Origin: UMGS1387 sp045540015
GTDB lineage: Bacteria > Bacillota > Clostridia > Oscillospirales > CAG-382
Length of the DNA stretch: 64,000 nucleotides
Reading direction: 5' to 3'
Assembly: GCA_045540015.1 (NCBI GenBank)
Contig: JAZQGP010000053.1
Location: 37,404 to 101,403 of the forward strand
Shown: piece by piece, positions 8,444-16,766 of the stretch
Position numbering within the stretch: the stretch's first letter is position 1
Layout of the letters: the number at the start of each line of letters is the position of its first letter
Program-made: the position numbers and the translations under genes
The notes under the pieces: generated by a model
Database searches by the model: none
The model's input: only the letters and a program-made list of their open reading frames with translations
Told to the model about the DNA's origin: nothing

Positions 8444-8659
8444 GTGATTGCCATACAAATAAAAGTATTTTCTGCAGGCGACGTGCTTGAAATGAAAAAG
8501 CCGCACGCATGCACATCAAAATCAAAACAGATGCTTGTGCTAATGGCAGGCAGTGATATAAAAGTAAGATGCTGCGGGTGCGGCAGAGAAATGATAATAC
8601 CAAGAGTAAAGCTTGAAAAAAATATAAAAAGCATAACCCGAAAGGAAGAAACAGTCTGA
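8444..8659 (+). CDS. DUF951 family protein
   Basis: A 71-residue member of the small DUF951 (YyzM-like) family: a GDVLEMKKPHAC stretch, then IKVRCCGCGREMIIPR and VKLEKNIKSI, with the two cysteine pairs that suggest a zinc-ribbon-like site. Function is not established. The start is uncertain: the only usual codon in frame is GTG at 8444, which has a poor ribosome binding site, while AGGTGA (8442-8447) is placed for a start near the ATA at 8453. The stop TGA overlaps the prfA ATG (TGATG), indicating translational coupling to release factor 1. Confidence 0.85.
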   Translation: MIAIQIKVFSAGDVLEMKKPHACTSKSKQMLVLMAGSDIKVRCCGCGREMIIPRVKLEKNIKSITRKEETV

Positions 8660-9729
8660 TGTTTGAAAATCTGAGAGAAGCAGAGAAGCATTTTGAAGAA
8701 ATAAATGAGCTACTTATGGACATGGCGGTAATCAGCGACGCCGAAAGATATAAAAATCTAATGAAGGAGCATAAGAATTTATCTCCTATAATAGAGAAAT
8801 ACCGTGAGTATAAAACCGCGGAAGATAACCTTGCACAGGCAAAGGAATTGCTTTCAGCCGAGAGCGACCCTGATATGAAGGCAATGTGCGAAGAAGAAAT
8901 AAACGCTTGTAAGGAAAGCATCGAGGTGCTGACAGAGGAGCTTAAAGTACTGCTGCTTCCCAAGGACGAAGACGACGACAAGAACGTAATCGTCGAAATC
9001 AGAGCAGGAACAGGCGGTGAGGAAGCGGCGCTGTTTGCACACAGCGTTTTCCGTATGTACTCAATGTATGCAGACCGCAAGGGCTTTAAAATAGAGGTTA
9101 TGAACAACAACGAAACAGAGCTCGGCGGTATAAAGGAAATTGCCTTTACCGTTGAAGGAAATGGTGCTTTCTCAAGGTTTAAATTTGAGAGTGGCGTTCA
9201 CAGAGTTCAGCGTGTTCCCGAGACTGAAACACAAGGACGTATTCACACGTCGGCTATAACCGTTGCCGTACTTCCGGAAGCTGAAGAAGTTGAAATTGAG
9301 ATTAACCCCAATGACCTTGAGGTTGATACCTACCGAAGCGGCGGTGCGGGCGGTCAGCACGTAAATAAGACAGATTCCGCGATAAGAATTACGCATAAGC
9401 CTACAGGTCTTGTTGTTGAGTGTCAGGACGAAAGAAGCCAGTTCAAGAATCGCGATAAGGCGATGAAGATGCTCAGAACAAAGCTGTATGACATGGAAAG
9501 AACAAAGAAACAGCAGGAGAGAGCAGACGAGAGAAAGAGTCAAGTAGGCTCAGGCGACAGAAGCGAGAGAATAAGAACGTATAATTATCCGCAGAGCCGC
9601 CTTACCGACCACAGAATCGGTCTTACGCTTTACAGCCTTGAGGCAATTCTTGACGGTGACCTTGACAGCGTTATAGATGCTCTCATTACTGCTGACAGAG
9701 CAGAAAAATTGCAGAACAGCGAGTTTTAA
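8659..9729 (+). CDS. prfA: peptide chain release factor 1
   Basis: RF1 recognises UAA and UAG stop codons and triggers peptide release. At 356 residues it has the family's usual length. The tripeptide that reads the stop codon is PET (187-189), the P-x-T form of RF1 rather than the SPF of RF2. The catalytic GGQ is at 231-233 within GGAGGQHVNKTDSA. The helical N-terminal domain precedes them. It starts inside the DUF951 stop codon and is followed four bases later by the ywlC start. RF1 would act on the UAA found inside the PFOR gene at 17382. Confidence 0.98.
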   Translation: MFENLREAEKHFEEINELLMDMAVISDAERYKNLMKEHKNLSPIIEKYREYKTAEDNLAQAKELLSAESDPDMKAMCEEEINACKESIEVLTEELKVLLLPKDEDDDKNVIVEIRAGTGGEEAALFAHSVFRMYSMYADRKGFKIEVMNNNETELGGIKEIAFTVEGNGAFSRFKFESGVHRVQRVPETETQGRIHTSAITVAVLPEAEEVEIEINPNDLEVDTYRSGGAGGQHVNKTDSAIRITHKPTGLVVECQDERSQFKNRDKAMKMLRTKLYDMERTKKQQERADERKSQVGSGDRSERIRTYNYPQSRLTDHRIGLTLYSLEAILDGDLDSVIDALITADRAEKLQNSEF

Positions 9730-9733
9730 GAAG

Positions 9734-10822
9734 ATGATACTTGAAAAAACACAGGTGCTTTGTGTATCGCCGACGCTTTCGGAAAGCGGCGATATCGAAA
9801 AGCTGGAATTTGCCGCAGATGTTCTGAAAAAAGGCGGACTTGTCGCGTTTCCCACGGAAACCGTTTACGGACTCGGTGCAAACGCACTTGACGAAAATGC
9901 GGTTGCTTCGATTTTCAAAGCAAAGGGTAGACCGCAGGATAATCCGCTTATAGTTCATGTTGAAAGCGCAGAAAGAATAAATGAATACGCGTATGCCGAG
10001 GGCAACAGATTTTTTGAGGTGTTAAAGGATGAAATGCCGGCGCCTCTCACGGTTGTTTTGCCAAAGAGAGATATTGTTCCATCTGTTACTTCGGGAGGAC
10101 TTTCGAGCGTTGGTATGAGAGTTCCGCTCTCAAAAGTGGCAAGAAAGCTGATTGAGCTTTCGGGTCTTCCTGTAGCTGCTCCCAGTGCTAATCTTTCGGG
10201 AAAGCCAAGTCCTACAAGAGCACAGCACGTAATTGACGATATGTACGGCAGAGCCGATGTTATAATTGATGCAGGAGCTTGCCGTGTCGGACTTGAGTCA
10301 ACGGTAGTCAGCCTTACGGGAGATATTCCCGAAATACTCCGTCCCGGCGGATTTACAAAGGAAATGCTTGAAAGACTGCTTGGCAATGTGAAAGTTTCGG
10401 ATGCTGTACTTGAAGCTCTTAAAGAAGGGCAAAAGGCTTCGTCTCCGGGTATGAAATATAAGCACTATGCACCCGAAAAGAAGGTTGTGCTTTTAAACGG
10501 AAGCGCACAGAGTGTAAGAAAACACATAGAAACTTTGCTACCGGATAAAAGCAACATAATCATCTGCTATGACGAGGATTGCGACGAAAGAAGCGGCAGA
10601 ATAATTCTCATGGGCAGCCGCAACAACAGCGAGGAATACGCCGAAAGACTTTTTGATGCACTGAGAACAACAGATGCGATTGACGGTGGAGTATGCGTAT
10701 ACGCTTCTCTCCCCGAAAAGACGGCAGGTATTTCTCTTGCAATATATAACAGAATGCTAAGAGCCGCATCGTTTAATGTTGTTGATACGGAAAAGGGCGG
10801 GGAGGCAGATAAAAAATGCTGA
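9734..10822 (+). CDS. ywlC: L-threonylcarbamoyladenylate synthase (Sua5/YwlC type)
   Basis: The enzyme makes threonylcarbamoyl-AMP from threonine, bicarbonate and ATP for the t6A37 modification of ANN-decoding tRNAs. The YrdC domain fills about residues 20-205 with the KAKGRPQDNPL and PSANLSGKPSPT motifs. An extra C-terminal Sua5 domain follows, giving 362 residues, so this is the two-domain Sua5/YwlC form and not the short TsaC. I chose the ATG at 9734 just after the prfA stop; a longer reading would overlap prfA. Its end overlaps coaE by seven bases. Confidence 0.95.
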   Translation: MILEKTQVLCVSPTLSESGDIEKLEFAADVLKKGGLVAFPTETVYGLGANALDENAVASIFKAKGRPQDNPLIVHVESAERINEYAYAEGNRFFEVLKDEMPAPLTVVLPKRDIVPSVTSGGLSSVGMRVPLSKVARKLIELSGLPVAAPSANLSGKPSPTRAQHVIDDMYGRADVIIDAGACRVGLESTVVSLTGDIPEILRPGGFTKEMLERLLGNVKVSDAVLEALKEGQKASSPGMKYKHYAPEKKVVLLNGSAQSVRKHIETLLPDKSNIIICYDEDCDERSGRIILMGSRNNSEEYAERLFDALRTTDAIDGGVCVYASLPEKTAGISLAIYNRMLRAASFNVVDTEKGGEADKKC

Positions 10823-11427
10823 CGGTCGGACTTACGGGTAAAACGGGTGCAGGTAAGGGTGAGTTTTGCAAAGCGGCTGAAAAGTTTTCGGAGATAGCAT
10901 ATCTTGACACCGATGTTACGGCAAGAGAGGTTGCCCGAAAGGGAAGCGAATGCTTAAAAGAGCTTTGCGATTATTTCGGAACTGAAATTCTGAATGACGA
11001 CGGCACACTTAACAGAAAGCGCCTTGCCACTCTTTCGTTTTCCAACGAAGAGAAACATGCAAAACTCAATCAAATTACTCACAAATACATAATGAAAAAT
11101 GTAAAGGCATGGCGTTTACAGTGCGAAAAAGACGGAAAGCTCATTGCGATTATTGACGCCCCATTGCTTTTTGAAAGCGGTGCAGACAGTCTTTGCGACA
11201 GAATTGTAAGTGTTACGGCGAACGAGGATATAAGACGCGAGCGTATTATGCAGCGCGACAATATCGATGCCGACACTGCCGATATACGGCTTCACAGTCA
11301 GAAGGACGACAGCTTTTACATTGAAAAATCGGACTATGTGCTGTACAACAACGGCGAGCGTGACAGCTTTGCTTTAGAGTGTGAAAACATAATGAAAAAG
11401 CTTCTTTCGGAAGCAAAATTACACTGA
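10816..11427 (+). CDS. coaE: dephospho-CoA kinase
   Basis: CoaE phosphorylates dephospho-CoA in the last step of coenzyme A synthesis. The P-loop is GKTGAGKG (residues 8-15); a glycine follows the lysine instead of the common Ser/Thr, as also happens in adenylate kinases. The substrate-binding DTD motif is in YLDTDVTAREV, and the CoA-domain helix IDAPLLFESGAD is present. At 203 residues the length is typical. It overlaps the ywlC end by seven bases, so the prfA-ywlC-coaE genes form one operon. Confidence 0.95.
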   Translation: MLTVGLTGKTGAGKGEFCKAAEKFSEIAYLDTDVTAREVARKGSECLKELCDYFGTEILNDDGTLNRKRLATLSFSNEEKHAKLNQITHKYIMKNVKAWRLQCEKDGKLIAIIDAPLLFESGADSLCDRIVSVTANEDIRRERIMQRDNIDADTADIRLHSQKDDSFYIEKSDYVLYNNGERDSFALECENIMKKLLSEAKLH

Positions 11428-11468
11428 AAGGATTGCTTGCAGGTTTTTCCTGTAGTATTTTGGTATAA

Positions 11469-12026
11469 ATGAAGAGAACAATAGCTATAGTAATAATTCT
11501 AATAATTGCGGCACTTGTCGGTTTTCTCTACCTCGGAGTTGAGCAAAAGATTCTTGAAGTTACACATCCGACAGAGTACACTGAGTTTGTGGAAAAATAT
11601 TCCGAAGCATATTCGGTGCCAAAAGAAATAATTTATGCAGTAATCAAAACGGAAAGCTCATTTAAGAGTGACGCTGTTTCAAGCAAGGGTGCTATCGGAC
11701 TTATGCAGATAACTCCGGACACCTACGCCTGGCTTTGCACAAAGGAGAGCTTTGAGAGTGACAGCGCCGATATGCTGTATAACCCCGAAATCAATATAAG
11801 GGCGGGAACGCTGTTTCTGAGCCTTTTGTATACGGAGTTCGGAATCTGGGAAAACGCGTATGCTGCGTATAATGCAGGACGTTCACGCGTTGCAGGCTGG
11901 CTTGCAAGTCCTGAATACAATGACAACGGCAGGCTTGTAAACATACCCTATGCAGAAACTGCTTCGTATGTTGAAAAGGTGTCGGAAGCGGTGAAAATTT
12001 ACTCAGAGCTTTATAACGGAAAATAA
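11469..12026 (+). CDS. soluble lytic murein transglycosylase (SLT domain), membrane-anchored
   Basis: The product cleaves the glycan strand of peptidoglycan, leaving 1,6-anhydro-muramic ends. An N-terminal hydrophobic anchor (residues 4-23) is followed by one SLT domain. The catalytic glutamate is E62 in KTESSF, GLMQ is at 77-80 and AAYNAG follows later; all three family signatures are intact. It is a minimal 185-residue form without extra binding modules. The ribosome binding site is poor, and the gene starts 41 bases after coaE, so it may depend on coupling. Confidence 0.92.
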   Translation: MKRTIAIVIILIIAALVGFLYLGVEQKILEVTHPTEYTEFVEKYSEAYSVPKEIIYAVIKTESSFKSDAVSSKGAIGLMQITPDTYAWLCTKESFESDSADMLYNPEINIRAGTLFLSLLYTEFGIWENAYAAYNAGRSRVAGWLASPEYNDNGRLVNIPYAETASYVEKVSEAVKIYSELYNGK

Positions 12027-12054
12027 ACTAAGCTTACGAAGGAGAATATAAATT

Positions 12055-13461
12055 ATGGCAGAAAAGACAAAGGGCGAACAGCTCAAGGAAAAACTGTTTC
12101 TTTCACAGAAGAGCGCATACGAAACACAAAAGGATGCGCAGATAAAAAAGGCATACGAGTACTGTGAGGATTACAAAAAGTTTCTCGATACATGCAAAAC
12201 TGAGAGGGAATCCGTTGATTATGCAGTAGAGTATCTTGAAAAGAATGGCTTTGTTCCGTTTGAGTACGGAAAGAAGTACAAGAGCGGTAACAAGGTTTAC
12301 TTTAATAACAGAGGAAAATCAATCTATATTATAACAGTCGGAAAGAGACCTCTTGAAGACGGACTTCATGTTGCGGCAGCACATGTAGATAGTCCTCGAA
12401 TAGATTTAAAGCAGCATCCGCTTTACGAGGATGGCGGTATGGCGTTCTTTAAGACACATTACTACGGCGGACTCAAGAAATTCCAGTGGGTAACAATTCC
12501 TCTTTCACTTCACGGTTCTGTTATAAAGGCAGACGGAGAAAAGATAGATATTTCAATCGGCGAGGACGAAAACGATCCTGTATTCTATATAACCGATGTT
12601 CTTCCTCATTTGGCACAGGATCAGGTTGCAAAGCCTATGTCCAAGGTGTTTAACGGAGAAATGCTTAATGTTCTGTGCGGCAGCCGTCCGTATGACGACG
12701 AAAAGGTCAGCGAAAAAATAAAGCTTAATGTGCTTTCGCTTCTTTACGACAAGTACGGAATAACAGAAGCTGACCTTCTCTCAAGCGAGCTTTGCCTTGT
12801 GCCGAGCCAGAAGGCAAGAGACGTCGGATTTGATAGAAGCATGATGCTTGCATACGGTCACGATGACAGAGTTTGCGCATATCCGATTCTTACCGCGGCA
12901 GTTGAATGCTCAAAGAAAGCTCCCGAGCATACAATCGTTACCATTTTTGCCGACAAAGAAGAAACGGGAAGTGACGGAAACACAGGAATGCAGTCTTATG
13001 CGTTTATCGATATTTTAACCGAGCTTTGCGAGAACATGGGCGCAAATCCGAGAAAGATGTTTGCTAATTCCAAGTGCCTGTCGGCAGATGTTAATGCGTG
13101 CTTTGACCCGAACTTTGCAGAGGTTTACGAGAGCAGAAACTCTACATTCATCAATAAGGGCGTGTGCGTTACAAAGTTTACCGGCTCCGGCGGAAAATAC
13201 TCTACAAACGATGCACGTGCGGAGTTTGTGGGATATATAAGAAACCTGCTTGATAAAAACGGTGTTATATGGCAGACGGGTGAGCTTGGAAAGGTTGACC
13301 AGGGCGGCGGAGGTACGGTTGCAAAGTACCTGTCAAAGCTCAATATGGATGTTATTGATATCGGCGTTGCGGTACTTGCGATGCACGCTCCGTGCGAAGT
13401 TGTTTCCAAAACCGACGTATACTCGGCTTACTGTGCATTCTGTGCATTCTTTAAAGACTAA
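12055..13461 (+). CDS. M18 family aspartyl aminopeptidase
   Basis: A cytoplasmic zinc aminopeptidase of family M18 that removes N-terminal acidic residues from peptides; the family forms large tetrahedral complexes. Metal ligands are visible in AAAHVDSPR (His and Asp), in the DKEETGSDG block with its adjacent glutamates, and in a late His within LAMHAPCE. At 468 residues the length fits. GAAGGAGAA gives a good ribosome binding site. The gene lies between the transglycosylase and galactokinase, all in the same direction. Confidence 0.95.
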   Translation: MAEKTKGEQLKEKLFLSQKSAYETQKDAQIKKAYEYCEDYKKFLDTCKTERESVDYAVEYLEKNGFVPFEYGKKYKSGNKVYFNNRGKSIYIITVGKRPLEDGLHVAAAHVDSPRIDLKQHPLYEDGGMAFFKTHYYGGLKKFQWVTIPLSLHGSVIKADGEKIDISIGEDENDPVFYITDVLPHLAQDQVAKPMSKVFNGEMLNVLCGSRPYDDEKVSEKIKLNVLSLLYDKYGITEADLLSSELCLVPSQKARDVGFDRSMMLAYGHDDRVCAYPILTAAVECSKKAPEHTIVTIFADKEETGSDGNTGMQSYAFIDILTELCENMGANPRKMFANSKCLSADVNACFDPNFAEVYESRNSTFINKGVCVTKFTGSGGKYSTNDARAEFVGYIRNLLDKNGVIWQTGELGKVDQGGGGTVAKYLSKLNMDVIDIGVAVLAMHAPCEVVSKTDVYSAYCAFCAFFKD

Positions 13462-13499
13462 ATAAAACTAAACTTCTTTGAAAGGGACGGTATAACAAA

Positions 13500-14807
13500 A
13501 TGAATATCACAAAAATAAAATCTGCGATAGCAGAAGGCTGTTTTGACAAAGCGTTTCTTGAACTTTACGGCAAGGATGCAGACCTTGCAAAAATACACGA
13601 AAGATATCTTGCATGCGCTAAAGGCTTTGAAGAAACCTACGGTGATGTGGCGGGTGACGCTGATATTCGCCTTTTCTCGGTTGCAGGCAGAAGCGAAATA
13701 AGCGGAAACCACACAGACCACAACCACGGCAGAGTTCTTGCGGCATCTATAAGCCTTGACATTATTTCGGTCGCCGCAAAGACAGAAAAAGCTGAAATTG
13801 CAATAAAGTCAGAGGGATTTCCCGAAGATGTTGTAAGCCTTTGCGATGTTGAAACAGTTTGTGAAGAAGAAAAGTATAAGGCAAGCGCAATTATCCGCGG
13901 AATGTGCGACGGCTTTAAGAAAAACGGTCTTGAGATAGGCGGATACTATGCATATACCACATCAAACGTTCTTAAAGGAAGCGGACTTTCTTCGTCTGCG
14001 GCATTCGAGGACATGGTTGGAAACATGCTCAATTATTTCTATAACGACGGAAAGATTGACAACGTTGAAATTGCAAAAATCGCACAGTATTCCGAAAACG
14101 TTCACTTCGGAAAGCCCTGCGGACTCATGGACCAGATTGCGTGTGCAGCAGGCGGTTTTGTTGCAATTGACTTTGCAGATACAAAGAACCCCATAGTTGA
14201 AAGACTTCCTTTTGACCTTGATAAATACGGCGTTGCGCTTTGTATTGTAAACACAGGCGGAAACCATGCCGACCTTAACGAGGACTATGCTTCAATTCCT
14301 GCCGACATGAAAAAGGTTGCAAATCTTTTCGGCAAGGATTTTCTAAGAGAAGTTGAAAAAAGCGATGTTATCGCAAGAGCTGCGGAAATACGCGAAAAGC
14401 TCGGCGATAAGTGTCTGCTTCGTGCACTTCACTTCCTTAATGAAAATGAGAGAGTTGCCGCACAGAGAAATGCACTCACATCCGATAACCTTGAGGGCTT
14501 CCTTTCGGGCGCAAGAAATTCGGGACTTTCTTCTGCGACAATGCTTCAGAACGTATATACCGTTAAGAACGTAAACGAACAGGGACTTTCAGTTGCACTT
14601 GCACTTTCGGGCGAGGTACTTAACGGCGTTCCTGGCTCTGCTTACAGAGTACACGGCGGCGGTTTTGCAGGCACTATTCAGGCGTTTGTTCCCAAGAACC
14701 TTGTCGATACCTACAGAGCGACTCTTGAGAGCGTATTCGGAGAGGGTAACGTTTATGTACTTTCCGTTCGTAAATACGGTGCTGTGTGCATTGACGCACT
14801 TATGTAA
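13500..14807 (+). CDS. galK: galactokinase (GHMP kinase family)
   Basis: A GHMP kinase that phosphorylates galactose at C1 for the Leloir pathway. The N-terminal galactose-binding motif appears as GRSEISGNHTDHNHG (63-77), where the usual G-E-H-T-D-Y has Asn and His replacing Glu and Tyr. The ATP-binding GSGLSSSAA is at about 160 and a GGGFAGT motif is near the end. It probably uses galactose released by the GH36 alpha-galactosidase at 25561. No other Leloir gene lies here. The altered N-terminal motif means a different hexose cannot be excluded. It ends three bases before the next start. Confidence 0.88.
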   Translation: MNITKIKSAIAEGCFDKAFLELYGKDADLAKIHERYLACAKGFEETYGDVAGDADIRLFSVAGRSEISGNHTDHNHGRVLAASISLDIISVAAKTEKAEIAIKSEGFPEDVVSLCDVETVCEEEKYKASAIIRGMCDGFKKNGLEIGGYYAYTTSNVLKGSGLSSSAAFEDMVGNMLNYFYNDGKIDNVEIAKIAQYSENVHFGKPCGLMDQIACAAGGFVAIDFADTKNPIVERLPFDLDKYGVALCIVNTGGNHADLNEDYASIPADMKKVANLFGKDFLREVEKSDVIARAAEIREKLGDKCLLRALHFLNENERVAAQRNALTSDNLEGFLSGARNSGLSSATMLQNVYTVKNVNEQGLSVALALSGEVLNGVPGSAYRVHGGGFAGTIQAFVPKNLVDTYRATLESVFGEGNVYVLSVRKYGAVCIDALM

Positions 14808-14810
14808 GAA

Positions 14811-15176
14811 ATGAGAAAGAAGAATTTAAAATACTTCCTGCTGTTCCTTGTAAGTCTTACTGCTGTGGCAGCTGTGTATATGCTTGCAAACAGATTTATG
14901 TTTTATCCCATTATGGCAATTTATCAGATTGTTTCGATACTGACTGTTTGCATATACATATTCCTTTACATGAGCAACGAGAAAAAGACGGAAAAAGAGC
15001 AGTCAGAGCTTCCCGCGAATGAAGCACAGGTAAGGGCAGATAAACGAAAAAAAGTGATGAAAATTTTTGTTGCGCTGTTCCTGCCCTTTCTTGTAACCAT
15101 ACTGTGCGATTATACGTATCTTCTGCTTCTCTCGGAGCAGGAATGGTTTATAAGCCTTATAAATATATTTAGCTGA
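14811..15176 (+). CDS. small membrane protein, 121 aa
   Basis: Two hydrophobic helices at about residues 8-27 and 31-52, a charged loop (about 53-83), and one more helix near 85-105 are visible. I do not recognise the family. The ATG is three bases after the galK stop, with no clear ribosome binding site of its own, so translation is probably coupled. The next gene starts nine bases after its stop. It probably belongs to the same operon; function unknown. Confidence 0.65.
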   Translation: MRKKNLKYFLLFLVSLTAVAAVYMLANRFMFYPIMAIYQIVSILTVCIYIFLYMSNEKKTEKEQSELPANEAQVRADKRKKVMKIFVALFLPFLVTILCDYTYLLLLSEQEWFISLINIFS

Positions 15177-15185
15177 CGGTGAAAA

Positions 15186-15959
15186 ATGTTTAAAGCAATG
15201 CCTATGTTTTCCGGCTCATCCGGAAACTGTGTATACATAAAATACGGTGAGGACGAGGTGCTTATTGATGCGGGTGTGTCGTTCAAGAATATCCGCACGG
15301 CACTCATGAAGCTGGGAACGGATATAGCCAACATAAAGGCTGTGTTTGTAACTCACGAGCATTCCGACCACATAAAGGGGCTTGAGGTTATGTGTAAGCA
15401 TTTCCCTGTTCCTGTATATATAAACAGCGCGTCTCTTTCGGGAATGAATCTTTCGCAGGACAGTGCGCTTGCAAGAAGTGTCCAAATTGCAAATGCGTCA
15501 GAGCACATAACGGTCGGCGAAATTGACGTTGATATTTTCCAAACGCCGCATGATTCAAACGGAAGTGTCGGTTACCGTTTTAACTTCTCCGACGGAAAAG
15601 CGTTCGGATATGCAACGGATATCGGACACATAACCGACGATATAAAACGAGGACTTTTCGGATGTGAAAGCGTTGTGTTTGAATCGAATCACGATGTCAA
15701 TATGCTGAAAAACGGGCCGTATCCGTATATTCTGAAAAAAAGAATACTTTCGGAAAACGGGCATCTGTCAAACGACGCGTGTGCTCAGTTTTTGCCGCAG
15801 CTTATTGATAAGGGCACAAAAAAAGTTATTCTGGCACATTTGTCGGCTGAGAACAATACGCCTGAGCTTTGCTACAAAACATCTGCCCAGGCTTTGACGG
15901 CTTCAGGATATACACCGGATGATGTAAAGCTGACGGTTGCCATGCGTTCGATACTTTAA
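15186..15959 (+). CDS. metallo-beta-lactamase-fold hydrolase, WalJ/YycJ-like
   Basis: A 257-residue metallo-beta-lactamase-fold protein. The metal-binding HxHxDH motif is THEHSDH (57-62), and the N-terminal SGSSGNCVYI and later IDAGVSFK are typical of the YycJ/WalJ group. WalJ acts in cell-wall and DNA-replication coordination in Bacillus and streptococci and is often next to the WalKR two-component genes; none are here. A nuclease role is suggested for relatives. It follows the small membrane protein by nine bases. Confidence 0.88.
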   Translation: MFKAMPMFSGSSGNCVYIKYGEDEVLIDAGVSFKNIRTALMKLGTDIANIKAVFVTHEHSDHIKGLEVMCKHFPVPVYINSASLSGMNLSQDSALARSVQIANASEHITVGEIDVDIFQTPHDSNGSVGYRFNFSDGKAFGYATDIGHITDDIKRGLFGCESVVFESNHDVNMLKNGPYPYILKKRILSENGHLSNDACAQFLPQLIDKGTKKVILAHLSAENNTPELCYKTSAQALTASGYTPDDVKLTVAMRSIL

Positions 15960-15975
15960 GAAAAACGAGGTTTTT

Positions 15976-16632
15976 ATGAAAACAAGGATTATTGCAGTGC
16001 GCCATGCACAGAGCGAGGGAAATCTTCTTGCAGAGTTTCACGGTCATTACAATTCAGACATTACGGAAGTTGGAATCACGCAGGCAGAGTGTACGGCAAA
16101 GCTTTTAAAGGACATACATATTGATTCAGCGTTTGCAAGTGATATTGAACGAGCATACCATACAACCCGTATTATAGCCGAAAAACACGAGGGGCTTGAG
16201 GTCATTAAAAATGAAAGTTTTCGTGAAATAAAAGCAGGCAAATGGGAAAGAATGAAGTTTACGGATATAGAAAAAGAATACCCGCAGGATTATTATGCGT
16301 GGACACACGATCTTGCAAATTGCAGATGTTCCGGTGGAGAGAGTGTAAAGGAACTGAGTGTGCGTATAAATGCCGCTTTTGAAAAGGTTGCAAGAGAAAA
16401 TGCAGGTAAGACAGTGCTTGTCGGCACGCATGCAACTCCTTTAAGGTGCATGGGCTGCATCTGGCAGAGAAAGCCTCTTGATGAGATTCTAAAACTTGAG
16501 TGGGTTCCGAATGCTTCTGTATCTGTTGTTGACTATGATTCGGAAACGCTTGAATTTGAGCTTTTAGCTTATGCTTACAGCGAGCACCTTGAAAAAGATG
16601 GACTTTTCACGTCACTTCCCAAGAATATATAA
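15976..16632 (+). CDS. histidine phosphatase superfamily protein
   Basis: This is a branch-1 histidine phosphatase (phosphoglycerate-mutase-like). The catalytic RHAQSEGN box holds the phospho-accepting His 10, and a second catalytic histidine lies in VGTHATPLR. The substrate is not predictable; relatives act on alpha-ribazole phosphate, sugar phosphates or phosphorylated amino acids. I chose the ATG at 15976, five bases after CGAGG. It closes the plus-strand series and is followed by a terminator at 16656. A second family member is at 36659. Confidence 0.9.
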   Translation: MKTRIIAVRHAQSEGNLLAEFHGHYNSDITEVGITQAECTAKLLKDIHIDSAFASDIERAYHTTRIIAEKHEGLEVIKNESFREIKAGKWERMKFTDIEKEYPQDYYAWTHDLANCRCSGGESVKELSVRINAAFEKVARENAGKTVLVGTHATPLRCMGCIWQRKPLDEILKLEWVPNASVSVVDYDSETLEFELLAYAYSEHLEKDGLFTSLPKNI

Positions 16633-16655
16633 AATTTTAAAACATAGCAAGCATT

Positions 16656-16696
16656 ATGCACCACAAAAGACAAAAGCTTTTGCAGGTGCATTTTTT
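16656..16696 (+). terminator. rho-independent terminator after the histidine phosphatase
   Basis: Arms ATGCACC (16656-16662) and GGTGCAT (16685-16691) close a loop that contains a nested AAAAGCTTTT hairpin, and a run of Ts follows (16691-16696). It ends the plus-strand series starting at 8444. Confidence 0.75.
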
Positions 16697-16718
16697 ATGT
16701 GAAAAGAGAGAATACAAC

Positions 16719-16750
16719 AAAAAAAGCGGAACGCCCAATGGACGTTCCGC
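16719..16750 (-). terminator. rho-independent terminator of the PFOR gene
   Basis: On the minus strand GCGGAACG (16750-16743) pairs with CGTTCCGC (16733-16726), then eight Ts follow. It is 17 bases beyond the PFOR stop codon. Confidence 0.9.
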
Positions 16751-16766
16751 GAAATTTTGCTTTATA

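Noticed and set aside
8274..9110. A 278-codon minus-strand frame over DUF951 and prfA
   Set aside because: Serine/leucine-rich shadow of prfA; the plus-strand genes are certain.
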